Shown here: positions 36,337 to 45,124 of the stretch, in pieces
How positions within the stretch are numbered: the first letter of the stretch is position 1
Layout: the number at the start of each line of letters is the position of its first letter
From: CALOCV01 sp942491955
Lineage (GTDB): Bacteria; Chlamydiota; Chlamydiia; Chlamydiales; CALOCV01
Direction of reading: 5' to 3'
Assembly: GCA_942491955.1 (NCBI GenBank)
Contig: CALOCV010000048.1
Location: forward strand, 9,965-73,964
Length of the DNA stretch: 64,000 nt
Translations under genes and position numbers: made by a program
The notes under the pieces: model-generated
The model's database searches: none
The model's input: only the letters and a program-made list of their open reading frames with translations
What the model was told of the DNA's origin: nothing

Positions 36337-36813
36337 ATGATGCCAACAAAAAAAGAAGATGAAATGTGGATGGGTGAGGCATTAAAAGAGGCGAAGAAGG
36401 CTTTTGATGAGGGGGAAGTTCCGGTAGGGGCTGTTTTGGTGTTCGAAGAGCGCATTGTTGCAAGGGGGCACAATCAAGTGGAGAAATTGTCGGATGCAAC
36501 GGCACATGCGGAGATGTTGTGTTTGACTTCTGCTGCGGCGGATTGGGAGAATTGGCGTTTGAAGGATACGACATTATACTGTACTGTTGAACCTTGTCCG
36601 ATGTGTGCTGGGGCAATGATTCTTTCTCGGGTTGGTCGTCTTGTTTGGGGAGCCCCGGATATCCGACAGGGAGCCAATGGGAGTTGGATCGATCTTTTTG
36701 CGCAAAGGCATCCCATCCACAATTTCGCCATTGAAACAGGGATTCGGAAAGAAGAGGCAGCTTTTCTCTTACAAGATTTTTTTCAGAAGCAGAGGGAAAA
36801 GCGGCGTTTATGA
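36337..36813 (+). CDS. tadA: tRNA-specific adenosine deaminase
   Basis: 158 residues. Zinc-dependent deaminase that makes inosine 34 in tRNA-Arg(ACG). Motifs: VPVGAVLVFEERIVARGHN, ATAHAEMLCL (H and catalytic E) and TLYCTVEPCPMCAGAMILSR (PCxxC zinc ligands). A second ATG at 36340 is possible as the start. The stop overlaps the next start (ATGA). Confidence 0.95.
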   Translation: MMPTKKEDEMWMGEALKEAKKAFDEGEVPVGAVLVFEERIVARGHNQVEKLSDATAHAEMLCLTSAAADWENWRLKDTTLYCTVEPCPMCAGAMILSRVGRLVWGAPDIRQGANGSWIDLFAQRHPIHNFAIETGIRKEEAAFLLQDFFQKQREKRRL

Positions 36814-37046
36814 GTCTCAATTGGAGTGATATCGAGGAGGTTGTCAATGAGCTGATGGATTGGCAAAAAAAGCGGTTACTTCGCGAAGCAAGGGACATCA
36901 TCCCCTATTTGACATCGGATGATATTTTACAGCCCAATGACTATCCAGAATTAGAAAACCACCCCAATTTCCGCTATGAAGAGGGAATCCTTTCTGGAAT
37001 TCTCACAGTGCAGGCGGCTCTACAGGCAAAGAAACGAGGGGATTGA
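36810..37046 (+). CDS. Small conserved hypothetical protein (78 aa) coupled to tadA
   Basis: Starts inside the tadA stop (ATGA). Helical and acidic (MSLNWSDIEEVVNELMDWQK, DIIPYLTSDDILQPNDYPEL), ending in an alpha segment (GILSGILTVQAALQAKKRG). I recognise no domain. The length and context resemble the small gene that follows tadA in Chlamydia. Confidence 0.65.
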   Translation: MSLNWSDIEEVVNELMDWQKKRLLREARDIIPYLTSDDILQPNDYPELENHPNFRYEEGILSGILTVQAALQAKKRGD

Positions 37047-37127
37047 TTTACTCGTTTTTTTGCTTGTTTTTTTTTACCCTTTTGTAGTAAGATTATCCTT
37101 TTAAATTGCTTGGTTTACAGGTTTCTC

Positions 37128-37373
37128 ATGAAAAAAAATAAGCATCCTGAATATAACAATGTCCTGTTTGTGGACACCACAACGGGTAAAAAATTTGTAT
37201 GTGGTTCTACTCTTCAGACGGAAAAGCGCGAAACGCTGGATGGAGTGGAATACCCTGTTTGTTATTTGAGTATTTCCTCCTATTCCCACCCTTTTTATAC
37301 AAAAAGTCAAAAATTTGTTGACGCCGAAGGAAGAGTGGACAAGTTCCGTAAACGGTATGAAAAAAAAGCATAG
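37128..37373 (+). CDS. rpmE: 50S ribosomal protein L31 type B
   Basis: 81 residues starting at MKKNKHPEYNNVLF (37128). Type B form without the zinc cysteines: NVLFVDTTTGKKFVCGSTLQ, then YPVCYLSISSYSHPFYTKSQ and the C-terminal KFRKRY. First gene of a run (L31, RF1, PrmC) conserved in Chlamydia (CT022-CT024). Confidence 0.95.
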   Translation: MKKNKHPEYNNVLFVDTTTGKKFVCGSTLQTEKRETLDGVEYPVCYLSISSYSHPFYTKSQKFVDAEGRVDKFRKRYEKKA

Positions 37374-37402
37374 CACAATTCTCTTAGGAGTAAGATTGGA
37401 AA

Positions 37403-38467
37403 ATGGATCAAAAAATCGATCAGCTTCTTTCACGTCTTGAAGAAGTCGAAACCTTTCTAGGTGATCCTGCGATTTATTCCGATCAAAAAAAATTCAAAGA
37501 ACTTTCGCAAGAATATAGTTATTTGCAAAGTATTCAGCAAGCCAGCGAAGAATTGCACTCTCTTAAAACGCAGCTTGTAGATATTCAGCGATTGCTCGCT
37601 GAAAAAGATCACGACAGTGATTTCCGCGATCTACTAGAACAAGAAAAAGAAATGCTTGAGGAGAAAATTCCTGTAGCAGAGACCAAATTGCATCTGATTC
37701 TTGTGCCTCCAGATCCTCGAGACCATCGCAATACGATCGTTGAACTTCGAGCAGGGACAGGTGGCGATGAAGCCGCTCTTTTTGTTGCCGATGTCTACCG
37801 CATGTACCGCATGTATGCAGATCGGCATCGCTGGACTTGTGAAATTCTCTCCGCGACTCCTTCAGATCTAGGAGGTTTTAAAGAGATCGTCATGTTGATG
37901 ACGGGAAAAAACATCTACCGTTACATGAAATTTGAAGGCGGTACGCACCGCGTTCAACGTGTTCCCGAGACCGAGACCCAAGGAAGGATCCATACTTCGG
38001 CTATGACTGTCGCCATCCTTCTAGAACCTGAAGAAACAGAGGAGCTAGCTATTGATGAAAAAGATCTACGCATTGACACATATCGAGCATCTGGGGCCGG
38101 TGGTCAGCACATCAACACCACTGATAGTGCCGTTCGTATCACACATCTTCCCTCTGGAGTTGCTGCGTACTGCCAAGAAGAGAGGAGTCAGCACAAAAAT
38201 AAGGAAAAAGCCTTCCGTTACCTCAAAGCGAAATTGCAAGAAGTAGAAGAGGCAAAAAAACAGAAACAAGAAGCGGCAGATCGATCGGTACAAGTCGGAT
38301 CAGGAGATCGATCCGAAAGAATCCGCACGTATAATTTTCCACAAAACAGAGTGACCGACCACAGAATCAATCTCACACGTTACCACCTCGATCGCGTGTT
38401 ATCAGGGGAGTTGGAAGAATTTTCTGAAGCCCTTTTAGCCTATTCTCTTTCGAAACAAGCCGCATGA
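37403..38467 (+). CDS. prfA: Peptide chain release factor 1
   Basis: 354 residues. It reads UAA/UAG through the PET tripeptide (188-190, the P-x-T anticodon-like motif of RF1) and hydrolyses peptidyl-tRNA with GGQ at 233-235 (SGAGGQHINTTDSAVRITH). AGGAG lies 12 bases before the ATG, followed by GGAAA. The stop overlaps the start of prmC, whose product methylates the GGQ glutamine. Confidence 0.97.
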   Translation: MDQKIDQLLSRLEEVETFLGDPAIYSDQKKFKELSQEYSYLQSIQQASEELHSLKTQLVDIQRLLAEKDHDSDFRDLLEQEKEMLEEKIPVAETKLHLILVPPDPRDHRNTIVELRAGTGGDEAALFVADVYRMYRMYADRHRWTCEILSATPSDLGGFKEIVMLMTGKNIYRYMKFEGGTHRVQRVPETETQGRIHTSAMTVAILLEPEETEELAIDEKDLRIDTYRASGAGGQHINTTDSAVRITHLPSGVAAYCQEERSQHKNKEKAFRYLKAKLQEVEEAKKQKQEAADRSVQVGSGDRSERIRTYNFPQNRVTDHRINLTRYHLDRVLSGELEEFSEALLAYSLSKQAA

Positions 38468-39312
38468 AGGGATTACTCTCTCTTCTAAGATTGGCAACGG
38501 AGTATTTGGAGAAAAAAGGGATCGATCGTCCTCGAAGAGAGGCCGAAGATCTTTTGGGTCATGTTCTACAAATTTCTCGTTTAGAAATTTATCTCTATCC
38601 AGATAAACCTTTGACTGAGGCAGAGGTTGAGCTATTGCGCTCTCTTCTCCGTCGCCGGGCTTTAGGGGAGCCCACGGCGTATCTCATTGGATCCGTCTCT
38701 TTCCACGGTTGTACTCTTCGCGTGACGCCCGATGTTTTGATCCCTCGCCCTGAAACTGAGATTCTCGTCGCTCTTGCTGTGGATGCCTTGCGCGACCATT
38801 CGTTGGAAGGGAAGGTTTTACTCGATCTTTGTACGGGGAGTGGATGCATTGCCATCGCTCTAAAAAAACGTTTTCCCTCTCTTCGAGTATGGGCAAGTGA
38901 TATCTCTTCACAAGCACTTGCAGTGGCGCAAGAGAATGCAAAAAATAATGATGTTTCGATCGAATGGAAAGAGGGCGATTTTCTCGATCCCTATAAAGGG
39001 GAGCAGGTCGATTTTGTGACATGCAACCCACCGTATGTGAGTGAAAAAGAGTGGGAAAGTCTAGATCCCGAAGTGCGCCTTCAAGAACCGCGTCAAGCAC
39101 TAGTGGGAGGGGAGAGAGGGGATGATTTTTATCAACGTCTTGCTCGAGAACTCCCTTCCTATCTCGTATCAGGTGGAAAACTGTGGATGGAGATGGGATA
39201 CCAGCAAGCTAAGACGATGCGCTCTCTTTTTCAACTCCCCGTCTGGAAACCACCGCAAATCATACAAGATTGGTCGGGTCACGACCGCTTTGCTTATACT
39301 CAAACAACCTAA
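38464..39312 (+). CDS. prmC: Release factor glutamine methyltransferase PrmC/HemK
   Basis: 282 residues. A helical N-terminal domain that contacts release factors is followed by the SAM fold with LLDLCTGSGCIAIALKKRF and the catalytic VTCNPPYVSEKE. PRPETEILV is another family motif. Overlaps prfA by 4 bases. The following 160 bases are AT-rich and carry the promoter of the next gene. Confidence 0.96.
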   Translation: MKGLLSLLRLATEYLEKKGIDRPRREAEDLLGHVLQISRLEIYLYPDKPLTEAEVELLRSLLRRRALGEPTAYLIGSVSFHGCTLRVTPDVLIPRPETEILVALAVDALRDHSLEGKVLLDLCTGSGCIAIALKKRFPSLRVWASDISSQALAVAQENAKNNDVSIEWKEGDFLDPYKGEQVDFVTCNPPYVSEKEWESLDPEVRLQEPRQALVGGERGDDFYQRLARELPSYLVSGGKLWMEMGYQQAKTMRSLFQLPVWKPPQIIQDWSGHDRFAYTQTT

Positions 39313-39394
39313 GCTCTAAAATTTTTTGTCGCGTACGTCGTTTTTGTCAATTTTTTATTTTTCAATAATACCAATTTCAATAAATAAAATAAAA

Positions 39395-39423
39395 TTGATT
39401 AAAAAATTAAAACGTGATACTAT
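39395..39423 (+). promoter_or_regulatory. Probable promoter of the Inc-like gene at 39475
   Basis: TTGATT, a 17-base spacer and TACTAT. AAGGAGGG lies just before the ATG at 39475. Confidence 0.5.
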
Positions 39424-39474
39424 CTTCTCTAAATTTAGCAAATAATTTATGATTTTCAAAGAAGGAGGGATCGC

Positions 39475-40098
39475 ATGAAAGTCAATTTAGAAGATAAAGT
39501 AGCCCAGTTTGAGGCTGAGTACGAACAAAAAAGGCAAGAATTTGCAAAGGAAAGCAATCACGAAAAAGTGTTAGATGTTTTTTGCAGAGTACATCAAACA
39601 AAAAAAGACTATGATTCTAGTATTACCTCTTTAACTCAATCTCTAGAACACTGGAGATCGACAAAGGTAAGTGCAAAAAATTCCTATTTTGATTCCAAAG
39701 AGATCGAATGCGATCGAAATTCTACGAAATTTTGGCATAAGTCAGCAAAGCGTATCGATAGTATCATTAATATCATTTTAGCAATAGGTGTGGTGGGAAT
39801 ATCATGTTGTTTTTTAGGCGCGTTGTCGACACTTGTTTTTCCCGTAGCCGTTGCTATTTCTATAGTTGTTGTAGCTGGGGTAGCAATCGAATCAACGTTA
39901 ATAGGATCTGGCGTCTTTAGTTACGTTCTTCCTGAACGAATGCGTTTACGGAGAGCGGCCACAAGTGAAAATTTTAAAAAATTTGTGGAAGTATTTGTTC
40001 AAAATAAACCTGATTTCTATCTACAAAGAAAAGATCTAAAAGATAGCGAACTCCACGAACTATATAGAGAATATAAAGCAACCGTGCTTCGATTGTGA
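39475..40098 (+). CDS. Inc-like membrane protein with bilobed hydrophobic domain
   Basis: 207 residues. A soluble coiled-coil-like N-terminal half (residues 1-90) is followed by two close membrane segments at about 95-145 (IDSIINIILAIGVVGISCCF and LVFPVAVAISIVVVAGVAI), then a short charged tail. The paired hydrophobic lobe with a short loop is the hallmark of chlamydial inclusion membrane proteins, but no sequence family is recognised. It has its own promoter and a strong ribosome site, and it breaks the conserved prmC-ffh gene order. Confidence 0.65.
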   Translation: MKVNLEDKVAQFEAEYEQKRQEFAKESNHEKVLDVFCRVHQTKKDYDSSITSLTQSLEHWRSTKVSAKNSYFDSKEIECDRNSTKFWHKSAKRIDSIINIILAIGVVGISCCFLGALSTLVFPVAVAISIVVVAGVAIESTLIGSGVFSYVLPERMRLRRAATSENFKKFVEVFVQNKPDFYLQRKDLKDSELHELYREYKATVLRL

Positions 40099-40101
40099 TG
40101 A

Positions 40102-40370
40102 TCAAGATGGCAAAGAGCGGCTAGGGTGCATTTCTAAGAGAAATTGTTCTACGGGATAACAGAGGATGTCTTTCTCTTTATAACGAAGCTTTCCTTGGTA
40201 AAGAAGGAGTGGAGTGGCTTCGGGTAGTCCTGTATAAATGTTTCTAACCCGCGAAGGTCGTGCGGATGAATGGTCGTTTAAAGAGAAACAAGATGAGTAG
40301 GATCGCAGGCGGCATGATGATCAGGATGATGAACTCTTTTGTATTCCGACCTTCTCTTTCGGAAGTTAAT
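40102..40370 (-). pseudogene. Decayed or frameshifted membrane protein gene
   Basis: Two minus-strand frames read as protein but lack a start. One gives TKEFIILIIMPPAILLILFL and FKRPFIRTTFAG, a membrane helix. The other gives NIYTGLPEATPLLLYQGKLR and KDILCYPVEQFLLEMHPSR before a stop at 40102. A shift near 40270 would join them. No family is recognised. The remaining gap to ffh (40371-40744) has a GCAATATTT/AAATATTGC palindrome and no gene. A stretch there (about 40616, TGCGGAATGTGGGCT) recurs inverted near 16482. Confidence 0.35.
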
Positions 40371-40744
40371 GAACAAGCCTACTAAAATAAACGTGGTTGA
40401 TCTTTATCTTGCATATCTTGCCGCTTGCGATCCTTCATATCCTTGTTTTTTTAAGAAATACTACCATGTCAATTTTATTGTCTCCACCTAATGCGCATGC
40501 AAAACGCAATCTTTTGATCCCCAAAACGATAAAAAATACTCGCAATATTTAAAAATATTGCTGCGGCTTTTTATCGCCTTGAAAGCCAAAATTTTACATT
40601 TTTTAATCGCATTGGTGCGGAATGTGGGCTTTAGGCCATTTTTTTTAGGTCCCTGAGGTCCTTTTCGTCCCTTTGTCCTTTTTCTTGAAAATGAAACCAT
40701 TTTCCGGTATCCTATTTGCGGTACCAATTACAATAAGAAGTAGA

Positions 40745-42076
40745 ATGTTAGGCGCTCTTACAGAAAAGCTCCAAGGAGCTTTCGCCCGATTGCGGAAAAA
40801 TCATCAAATTACCGAGAAAAATATCGGTGACGCGGTTCGCGAGGTGCGGATGGCTCTGCTCGATGCCGATGTCAACTATACCGTTGCCAAACACCTCATC
40901 CAACGCATCAAAGAAAAAGCTCTCGGTACCGATGTCATTCGCTCAGTGAAAGCAAGTGAACAATTTATCAAAATCGTTCACGATGAACTTGTTGTGATGA
41001 TGGGAGGGGAAGAAAAACCCTTATCCCTCGTCGGCTCTCCCCCTGTCCTTATGGTTTGTGGTTTGCAAGGCTCCGGAAAGACAACCCATTGCGTCAAACT
41101 CGCTCGCTATCTCCAAAAACAAAAAAAATGCAAAAAACCTCTCCTCATCGCGTGTGATCTCCAACGCCCCGCAGCCATCGAACAACTCCATACCCTAGGA
41201 AAACAAGCCGATATCGCTGTGTTTAGCCAAAAAGGGGAGACCAAACCCTTGCGCGTTGCACAAGCTGGACTCGCCTTTGCAAAAACATCCCTTCACGATT
41301 TAGTCATCGTCGATACCGCCGGCCGCCTCCATATCGACGAAGAATTGATGGAACAATTGCAATCATTAAAAAACTTCCTACAACCAAGCGAAATCCTCTT
41401 TGTCGCGAATGCAGCAACAGGACAGGATGCCGTCAATAGCGCCGCCGCTTTTAATCAGAAAATTGCCATCACAGGCTCCATCCTCACCATGCTCGACGGA
41501 AACACCCGCGGAGGCGCCGCAATTTCGATTCGCGAAGTGACAGGACAACCTCTCAAATTCGAAGGCATCGGTGAAGGAATCGACGAGATCCAACTCTTTA
41601 ACCCCCAATCCATGGCCGATCGTATCTTGGGAATGGGCGATACCATCAACCTCGTTCGTAAAGCACAAGAACACATCGACGAAGAACAAGCAAAAGACCT
41701 CGAAACGAAGCTGCGTAAAGCGACGTTTTCCTACGACGATTACTTGAAACAACTCCAAACCGTGAAGCGAATGGGCTCTCTTAAAGGCCTTCTTAGCATG
41801 CTTCCCGGAATGGGACAAGCTCTTTCTTCGATGCCTTTTGATGAAAAAGAATTTTTCAAAACAGAGGCAATCATCCAATCCATGACCCCAAAAGAACGCG
41901 GATGCCAAATCGACCTATCCGTCCCGCGAAGAAAACGTATCGCTCAGGGGAGTGGAACCACCATCCACGAAGTAAATAAATTAGTCAAATCCTTTGAAAA
42001 AGGGAAACAATTTTTTAAGAAAATGCCGAATGCAAAGCAATTCGAAAAGATCATGGGAGGATCTCTATGGCGTTAA
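40745..42076 (+). CDS. ffh: Signal recognition particle GTPase Ffh
   Basis: 443 residues from MLGALTEKLQGAF. N domain, then G domain with GLQGSGKTTHCVKLARYL (G1), CDLQRPAAIEQL and DTAGRLHIDEELM (G3), and a Met-rich M domain (SMTPKERGCQIDLSVPRRKR) that binds SRP RNA and signal peptides. The usual G4 motif TKxD reads TMLD here (ILTMLDGNTRGGAA), an unusual substitution at a guanine-contacting lysine. The last 10 bases overlap rpsP. Confidence 0.96.
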   Translation: MLGALTEKLQGAFARLRKNHQITEKNIGDAVREVRMALLDADVNYTVAKHLIQRIKEKALGTDVIRSVKASEQFIKIVHDELVVMMGGEEKPLSLVGSPPVLMVCGLQGSGKTTHCVKLARYLQKQKKCKKPLLIACDLQRPAAIEQLHTLGKQADIAVFSQKGETKPLRVAQAGLAFAKTSLHDLVIVDTAGRLHIDEELMEQLQSLKNFLQPSEILFVANAATGQDAVNSAAAFNQKIAITGSILTMLDGNTRGGAAISIREVTGQPLKFEGIGEGIDEIQLFNPQSMADRILGMGDTINLVRKAQEHIDEEQAKDLETKLRKATFSYDDYLKQLQTVKRMGSLKGLLSMLPGMGQALSSMPFDEKEFFKTEAIIQSMTPKERGCQIDLSVPRRKRIAQGSGTTIHEVNKLVKSFEKGKQFFKKMPNAKQFEKIMGGSLWR

Positions 42077-42399
42077 AAATCCGATTGCGTCAACAAGGAC
42101 GTACAAATCGCCTATTCTACCGACTCGTCGTTACCGACTCGCGCTCACCTCGCGATGGGAAATATGTCGAGACATTAGGATGGTATAATCCTCTATCAAA
42201 AGAGGAACACAATGATGTCGCTTTGAAAAATGACCGTGTCCAACATTGGATCGATCAAGGTGCTGAAATTTCTGAAAAAGCCGAAAAACTCGTTCTTCGT
42301 GCCGCACCCACAATTATCAAAGGACTCTACCAAAAACAGATAGAAAAACGGGCAAAACTTCTTGCAAAAAAGAAAGCGCGAAAAGCTAAAAAGAACTAA
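42067..42399 (+). CDS. rpsP: 30S ribosomal protein S16
   Basis: 110 residues. Conserved MALKIRLRQQGRTNRLFYRL, VVTDSRSPRDGKYVETLGWY and PTIIKGLYQKQIEKR, with a basic Lys/Ala tail. The start overlaps the end of ffh, where GGGAGGATCTCT provides the ribosome site. Part of the ffh-rpsP-trmD-rplS-rnhB operon. Confidence 0.97.
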   Translation: MALKIRLRQQGRTNRLFYRLVVTDSRSPRDGKYVETLGWYNPLSKEEHNDVALKNDRVQHWIDQGAEISEKAEKLVLRAAPTIIKGLYQKQIEKRAKLLAKKKARKAKKN

Positions 42400-42415
42400 T
42401 CATTCCTTATCCACT

Positions 42416-43096
42416 ATGCACTTTACTATCCTGTCCCTATTTCCTGAATATTTTTCCAGTCCCTTCTCTTGCAGTATCCTCGCACGGGCTCAAGAAAAGG
42501 GGCTCATCAATATATCATTGACCAATATCCGTGACTTTGCCGAAAACAAACACGCCCGCGTCGATGATCGCCCCTATGGAGGGGGGCCAGGTATGGTCTT
42601 GCAAGCCGAACCCGTTTTCCAAGCCGTTCAAAATGCCAAAAAAATGGAAGGGAAATTAATCTATTTGACACCCCAAGGGAAGCCCCTTAACGCCGATATG
42701 TGCCGCCATTATGCTCAAGAATCCCATATCATTCTTCTTGCAGGACACTATCGAGGGATCGATCAACGCGTTCTTGATGTCCTGCAACCCGAAGAGGTGT
42801 CTATGGGAGATTTTGTTCTCTCAAACGGATGCATTCCCGCTATCGCTTTTGTCGATGGCGTCTCACGCTTTATTCCCGGAGTGCTCGGAGATGAATCCTC
42901 CGCTGATACCGACTCGTTTGAACAAAATCTTCTCGATCACCCCGTCTATACAAGACCCCCAGTATGGCAAGGACAACCCGTGCCACAACAGCTTTTAGAA
43001 GGAAATCACGAAAAAATCACCTCTTATCAACAACAACAACGGAAAGAGAGAACACGCCTCCGTCGGCCCGATCTTTGCGTTGTAGAAGAGAAATAA
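42416..43096 (+). CDS. trmD: tRNA (guanine-N1)-methyltransferase
   Basis: 226 residues from MHFTILSLFPEYF. SPOUT methyltransferase forming m1G37, needed for reading-frame maintenance. Motifs: IRDFAENKHARVDDRPYGGG, LLAGHYRGIDQRVLD and MGDFVLSNGCIPAI. No clear Shine-Dalgarno precedes this ATG. An upstream in-frame extension overlaps rpsP and is not supported. Confidence 0.95.
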   Translation: MHFTILSLFPEYFSSPFSCSILARAQEKGLINISLTNIRDFAENKHARVDDRPYGGGPGMVLQAEPVFQAVQNAKKMEGKLIYLTPQGKPLNADMCRHYAQESHIILLAGHYRGIDQRVLDVLQPEEVSMGDFVLSNGCIPAIAFVDGVSRFIPGVLGDESSADTDSFEQNLLDHPVYTRPPVWQGQPVPQQLLEGNHEKITSYQQQQRKERTRLRRPDLCVVEEK

Positions 43097-43151
43097 ATCA
43101 CATGGATTATACGGAACCTATGCAAAACTTGTTTCCGTATAAAAGGAGAAA

Positions 43152-43655
43152 ATGATGACAAAGCATAAGCTCATCCAAGAATTGGAAAAACCCCAACAAA
43201 AGAAAAATCTTCCCGATTTTCGCGTAGGGGATACCGTTCGCATACATACGCGAATCATCGAAGGACAAAAGGAACGAATCCAAGTCTTCACAGGGACAAT
43301 CATCGCTCGAAAAGGAGGAGGCTTGTCCGAAACATTTTCCGTCCACCGCGTTGCCTACGGCGAAGGAATGGAAAGAGTTTTCCTCCTTCATAGCCCAAGG
43401 ATTGCAAAAATCGAAGTCATGAAGCATGGAGATGTTCGACGTAGCAAACTCTACCACCTTCGCGGAACCTTTGGTAAGAAAGCAAAAGTACGCGCCCTAA
43501 TCGGTGGAAGAAAAAAAATCGTTCGGCCAGAAGAAACAACGGAAGAAGTTCTCGAAGAAATGAATGCAGTCGATGCTATCGAAACAAAAACGCCTCTTGA
43601 GTCGGCAAAAGAAGAAAATGTCGAACTTCAAGAAATGCAAGATGAACGATCTTGA
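43152..43655 (+). CDS. rplS: 50S ribosomal protein L19
   Basis: 167 residues. The core matches L19 (PDFRVGDTVRIHTRIIEGQK, RIQVFTGTIIARKGGG, ETFSVHRVAYGEGMERVF and VRRSKLYHLRGTFGKKAKV). An acidic C-terminal extension of about 45 residues (PEETTEEVLEEM ... LQEMQDERS) is longer than usual. AAGGAGAAA precedes two adjacent ATGs. The end overlaps rnhB by 14 bases. Confidence 0.96.
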   Translation: MMTKHKLIQELEKPQQKKNLPDFRVGDTVRIHTRIIEGQKERIQVFTGTIIARKGGGLSETFSVHRVAYGEGMERVFLLHSPRIAKIEVMKHGDVRRSKLYHLRGTFGKKAKVRALIGGRKKIVRPEETTEEVLEEMNAVDAIETKTPLESAKEENVELQEMQDERS

Positions 43656-44274
43656 TCAGAAAGAACGCGATCGACTCGATACCATCACCGAGTTTGAGAG
43701 AGAAGCTGGCAAACAAGGCTATACCCTTGTTGCTGGAATCGACGAAGCGGGACGGGGCCCTCTCGCAGGCCCTGTCGTTGCTGCCGCTTGCCTCTCCCTC
43801 TCTTCCAACCTTCTTCCAGGTGTGAATGATAGCAAAAAATTAACGCCAATAAAACGCCAAAACCTCTTCCAAAAAATGCAAGCCGATCCCTACCTTGTCA
43901 TAGGTATCGGCATTGTAGAACAAAATGAAATCGACCGTATCAATATCCTCGAAGCCACAAAACAAGCCATGGCACTCGCTGTCGATGATTTAAAACAACA
44001 ACCTGATTATCTCCTTATCGATGGCATGTCACTAGATATTAAGAGAATTCCTTGTCAAAAAATCATTCGAGGCGATCAACGCTCCTACCTCATCGCCTTG
44101 GCCTCCATTGCTGCTAAAGAAACTAGAGACGCGCTCATGCTCGAATGGGATAAACTCTGGCCCGAATACGGTTTTGCAAGACATAAAGGATACGGAACAC
44201 GCGAACATATCCAAGCACTCCACCAATACGGCCCCTGCCCCCTCCATCGCCGCTCTTTCGCCCCATGTCAGTAA
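43642..44274 (+). CDS. rnhB: Ribonuclease HII
   Basis: 210 residues from MNDLDQKERDRLDT. It removes ribonucleotides and RNA primers from DNA. The catalytic pattern is GIDEAGRGPLAGPVVAAA, then DSKKL, YLLIDGM and SIAAKETRDALM, ending GYGTREHIQALHQYGPCPLH. Overlaps rplS. Last gene of the ribosomal block before the Inc-like insertion. Confidence 0.95.
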   Translation: MNDLDQKERDRLDTITEFEREAGKQGYTLVAGIDEAGRGPLAGPVVAAACLSLSSNLLPGVNDSKKLTPIKRQNLFQKMQADPYLVIGIGIVEQNEIDRINILEATKQAMALAVDDLKQQPDYLLIDGMSLDIKRIPCQKIIRGDQRSYLIALASIAAKETRDALMLEWDKLWPEYGFARHKGYGTREHIQALHQYGPCPLHRRSFAPCQ

Positions 44275-44300
44275 CGTTGTCATCACAACCCTTCCACTTC

Positions 44301-44329
44301 TTGTTTTTTGGTGGATTTTTTGCTAAGAT
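44301..44329 (+). promoter_or_regulatory. Probable promoter of the Inc-like gene at 44381
   Basis: TTGTTT, a 17-base spacer and TAAGAT with an extended -10 (TGC before it), 52 bases before the ATG. The leader contains an AGGAC/GTCCT hairpin. Confidence 0.5.
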
Positions 44330-44380
44330 GAATCCTCATAGGACTGTTTTGGTCCTGTGCTCAAGCTAAAAGGAATGCGT

Positions 44381-44989
44381 ATGAGCTTTGTCCATAATGG
44401 GATTTCTTCTGTTGGGAAATTAGCTGTCGAAGGGATGGCGAATATCGGTACAAGAGAGAAAGAAAAAATTGAAATTACCCTTCTTAATGCTGCACTTAAC
44501 AAAAAAATTTATGGTGCGATAATTACGATTGTCGCTTTAGCAACAACCATTTTACTCCTTCCCCTACTCCTTAAAGGAACCGCATTAGGTACCCTTTTAA
44601 GTATCGGAATTCTTACCGTCGACCTCTCTCTTTTTGTTGTTGGCTTCGATTTGTTCAAGATGGGAATGAATATCGCTCAATTTGCCGCAAGTGAAAAGAA
44701 AAAGGCCTCGTGCTTTATCAAAAATAATGAAGGATATTACCAACGATCCAAAGTCAAAGAACAGGAAAGCCGTTGCGAAAATCGACGATGGAACTACTAC
44801 ACAAAAGGTACGCTCTTTTTACAGCATATCGTTCACTACTACCTAACAAAAACAATGCCCCACTCTCCTTCACCACAACCAAACGTAAATGTTCCTCCAT
44901 CCGAACAAGATAATATCCCCCCCCGAACAGATACCCCAATGGCAACAATTTTGGAGAAGTGTCCAAAATTGGACAAATCGACCGGCTAA
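44381..44989 (+). CDS. Inc-like membrane protein with bilobed hydrophobic domain
   Basis: 202 residues from MSFVHNGISSVGKL, with AAAAGGA 6 bases before the ATG. Two adjacent membrane segments at about 44-95 (IYGAIITIVALATTILLLPL and TLLSIGILTVDLSLFVVGF) form the bilobed hairpin typical of inclusion membrane proteins. The C-terminal tail is Pro-rich (SPSPQPNVNVPPSEQD). No homology family is recognised. Placed between rnhB and yicC-gmk with its own promoter, so probably an independent, lineage-specific gene. Confidence 0.65.
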   Translation: MSFVHNGISSVGKLAVEGMANIGTREKEKIEITLLNAALNKKIYGAIITIVALATTILLLPLLLKGTALGTLLSIGILTVDLSLFVVGFDLFKMGMNIAQFAASEKKKASCFIKNNEGYYQRSKVKEQESRCENRRWNYYTKGTLFLQHIVHYYLTKTMPHSPSPQPNVNVPPSEQDNIPPRTDTPMATILEKCPKLDKSTG

Positions 44990-45124
44990 TACTCCAATAT
45001 AGCCCCCCCCCCTCCATCTCTTTACCAGGCACACTAAACCAAGCCTTCAATTTGTTTGTGTATGTATTGACATCTATAGAAGAATTTATTACCCTATTAT
45101 TTTTTATGATTGGACCGGTAACCT

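Noticed and set aside
43118..43457. Minus-strand frames over rplS
   Set aside because: Shadows of the complete ribosomal protein L19 gene.
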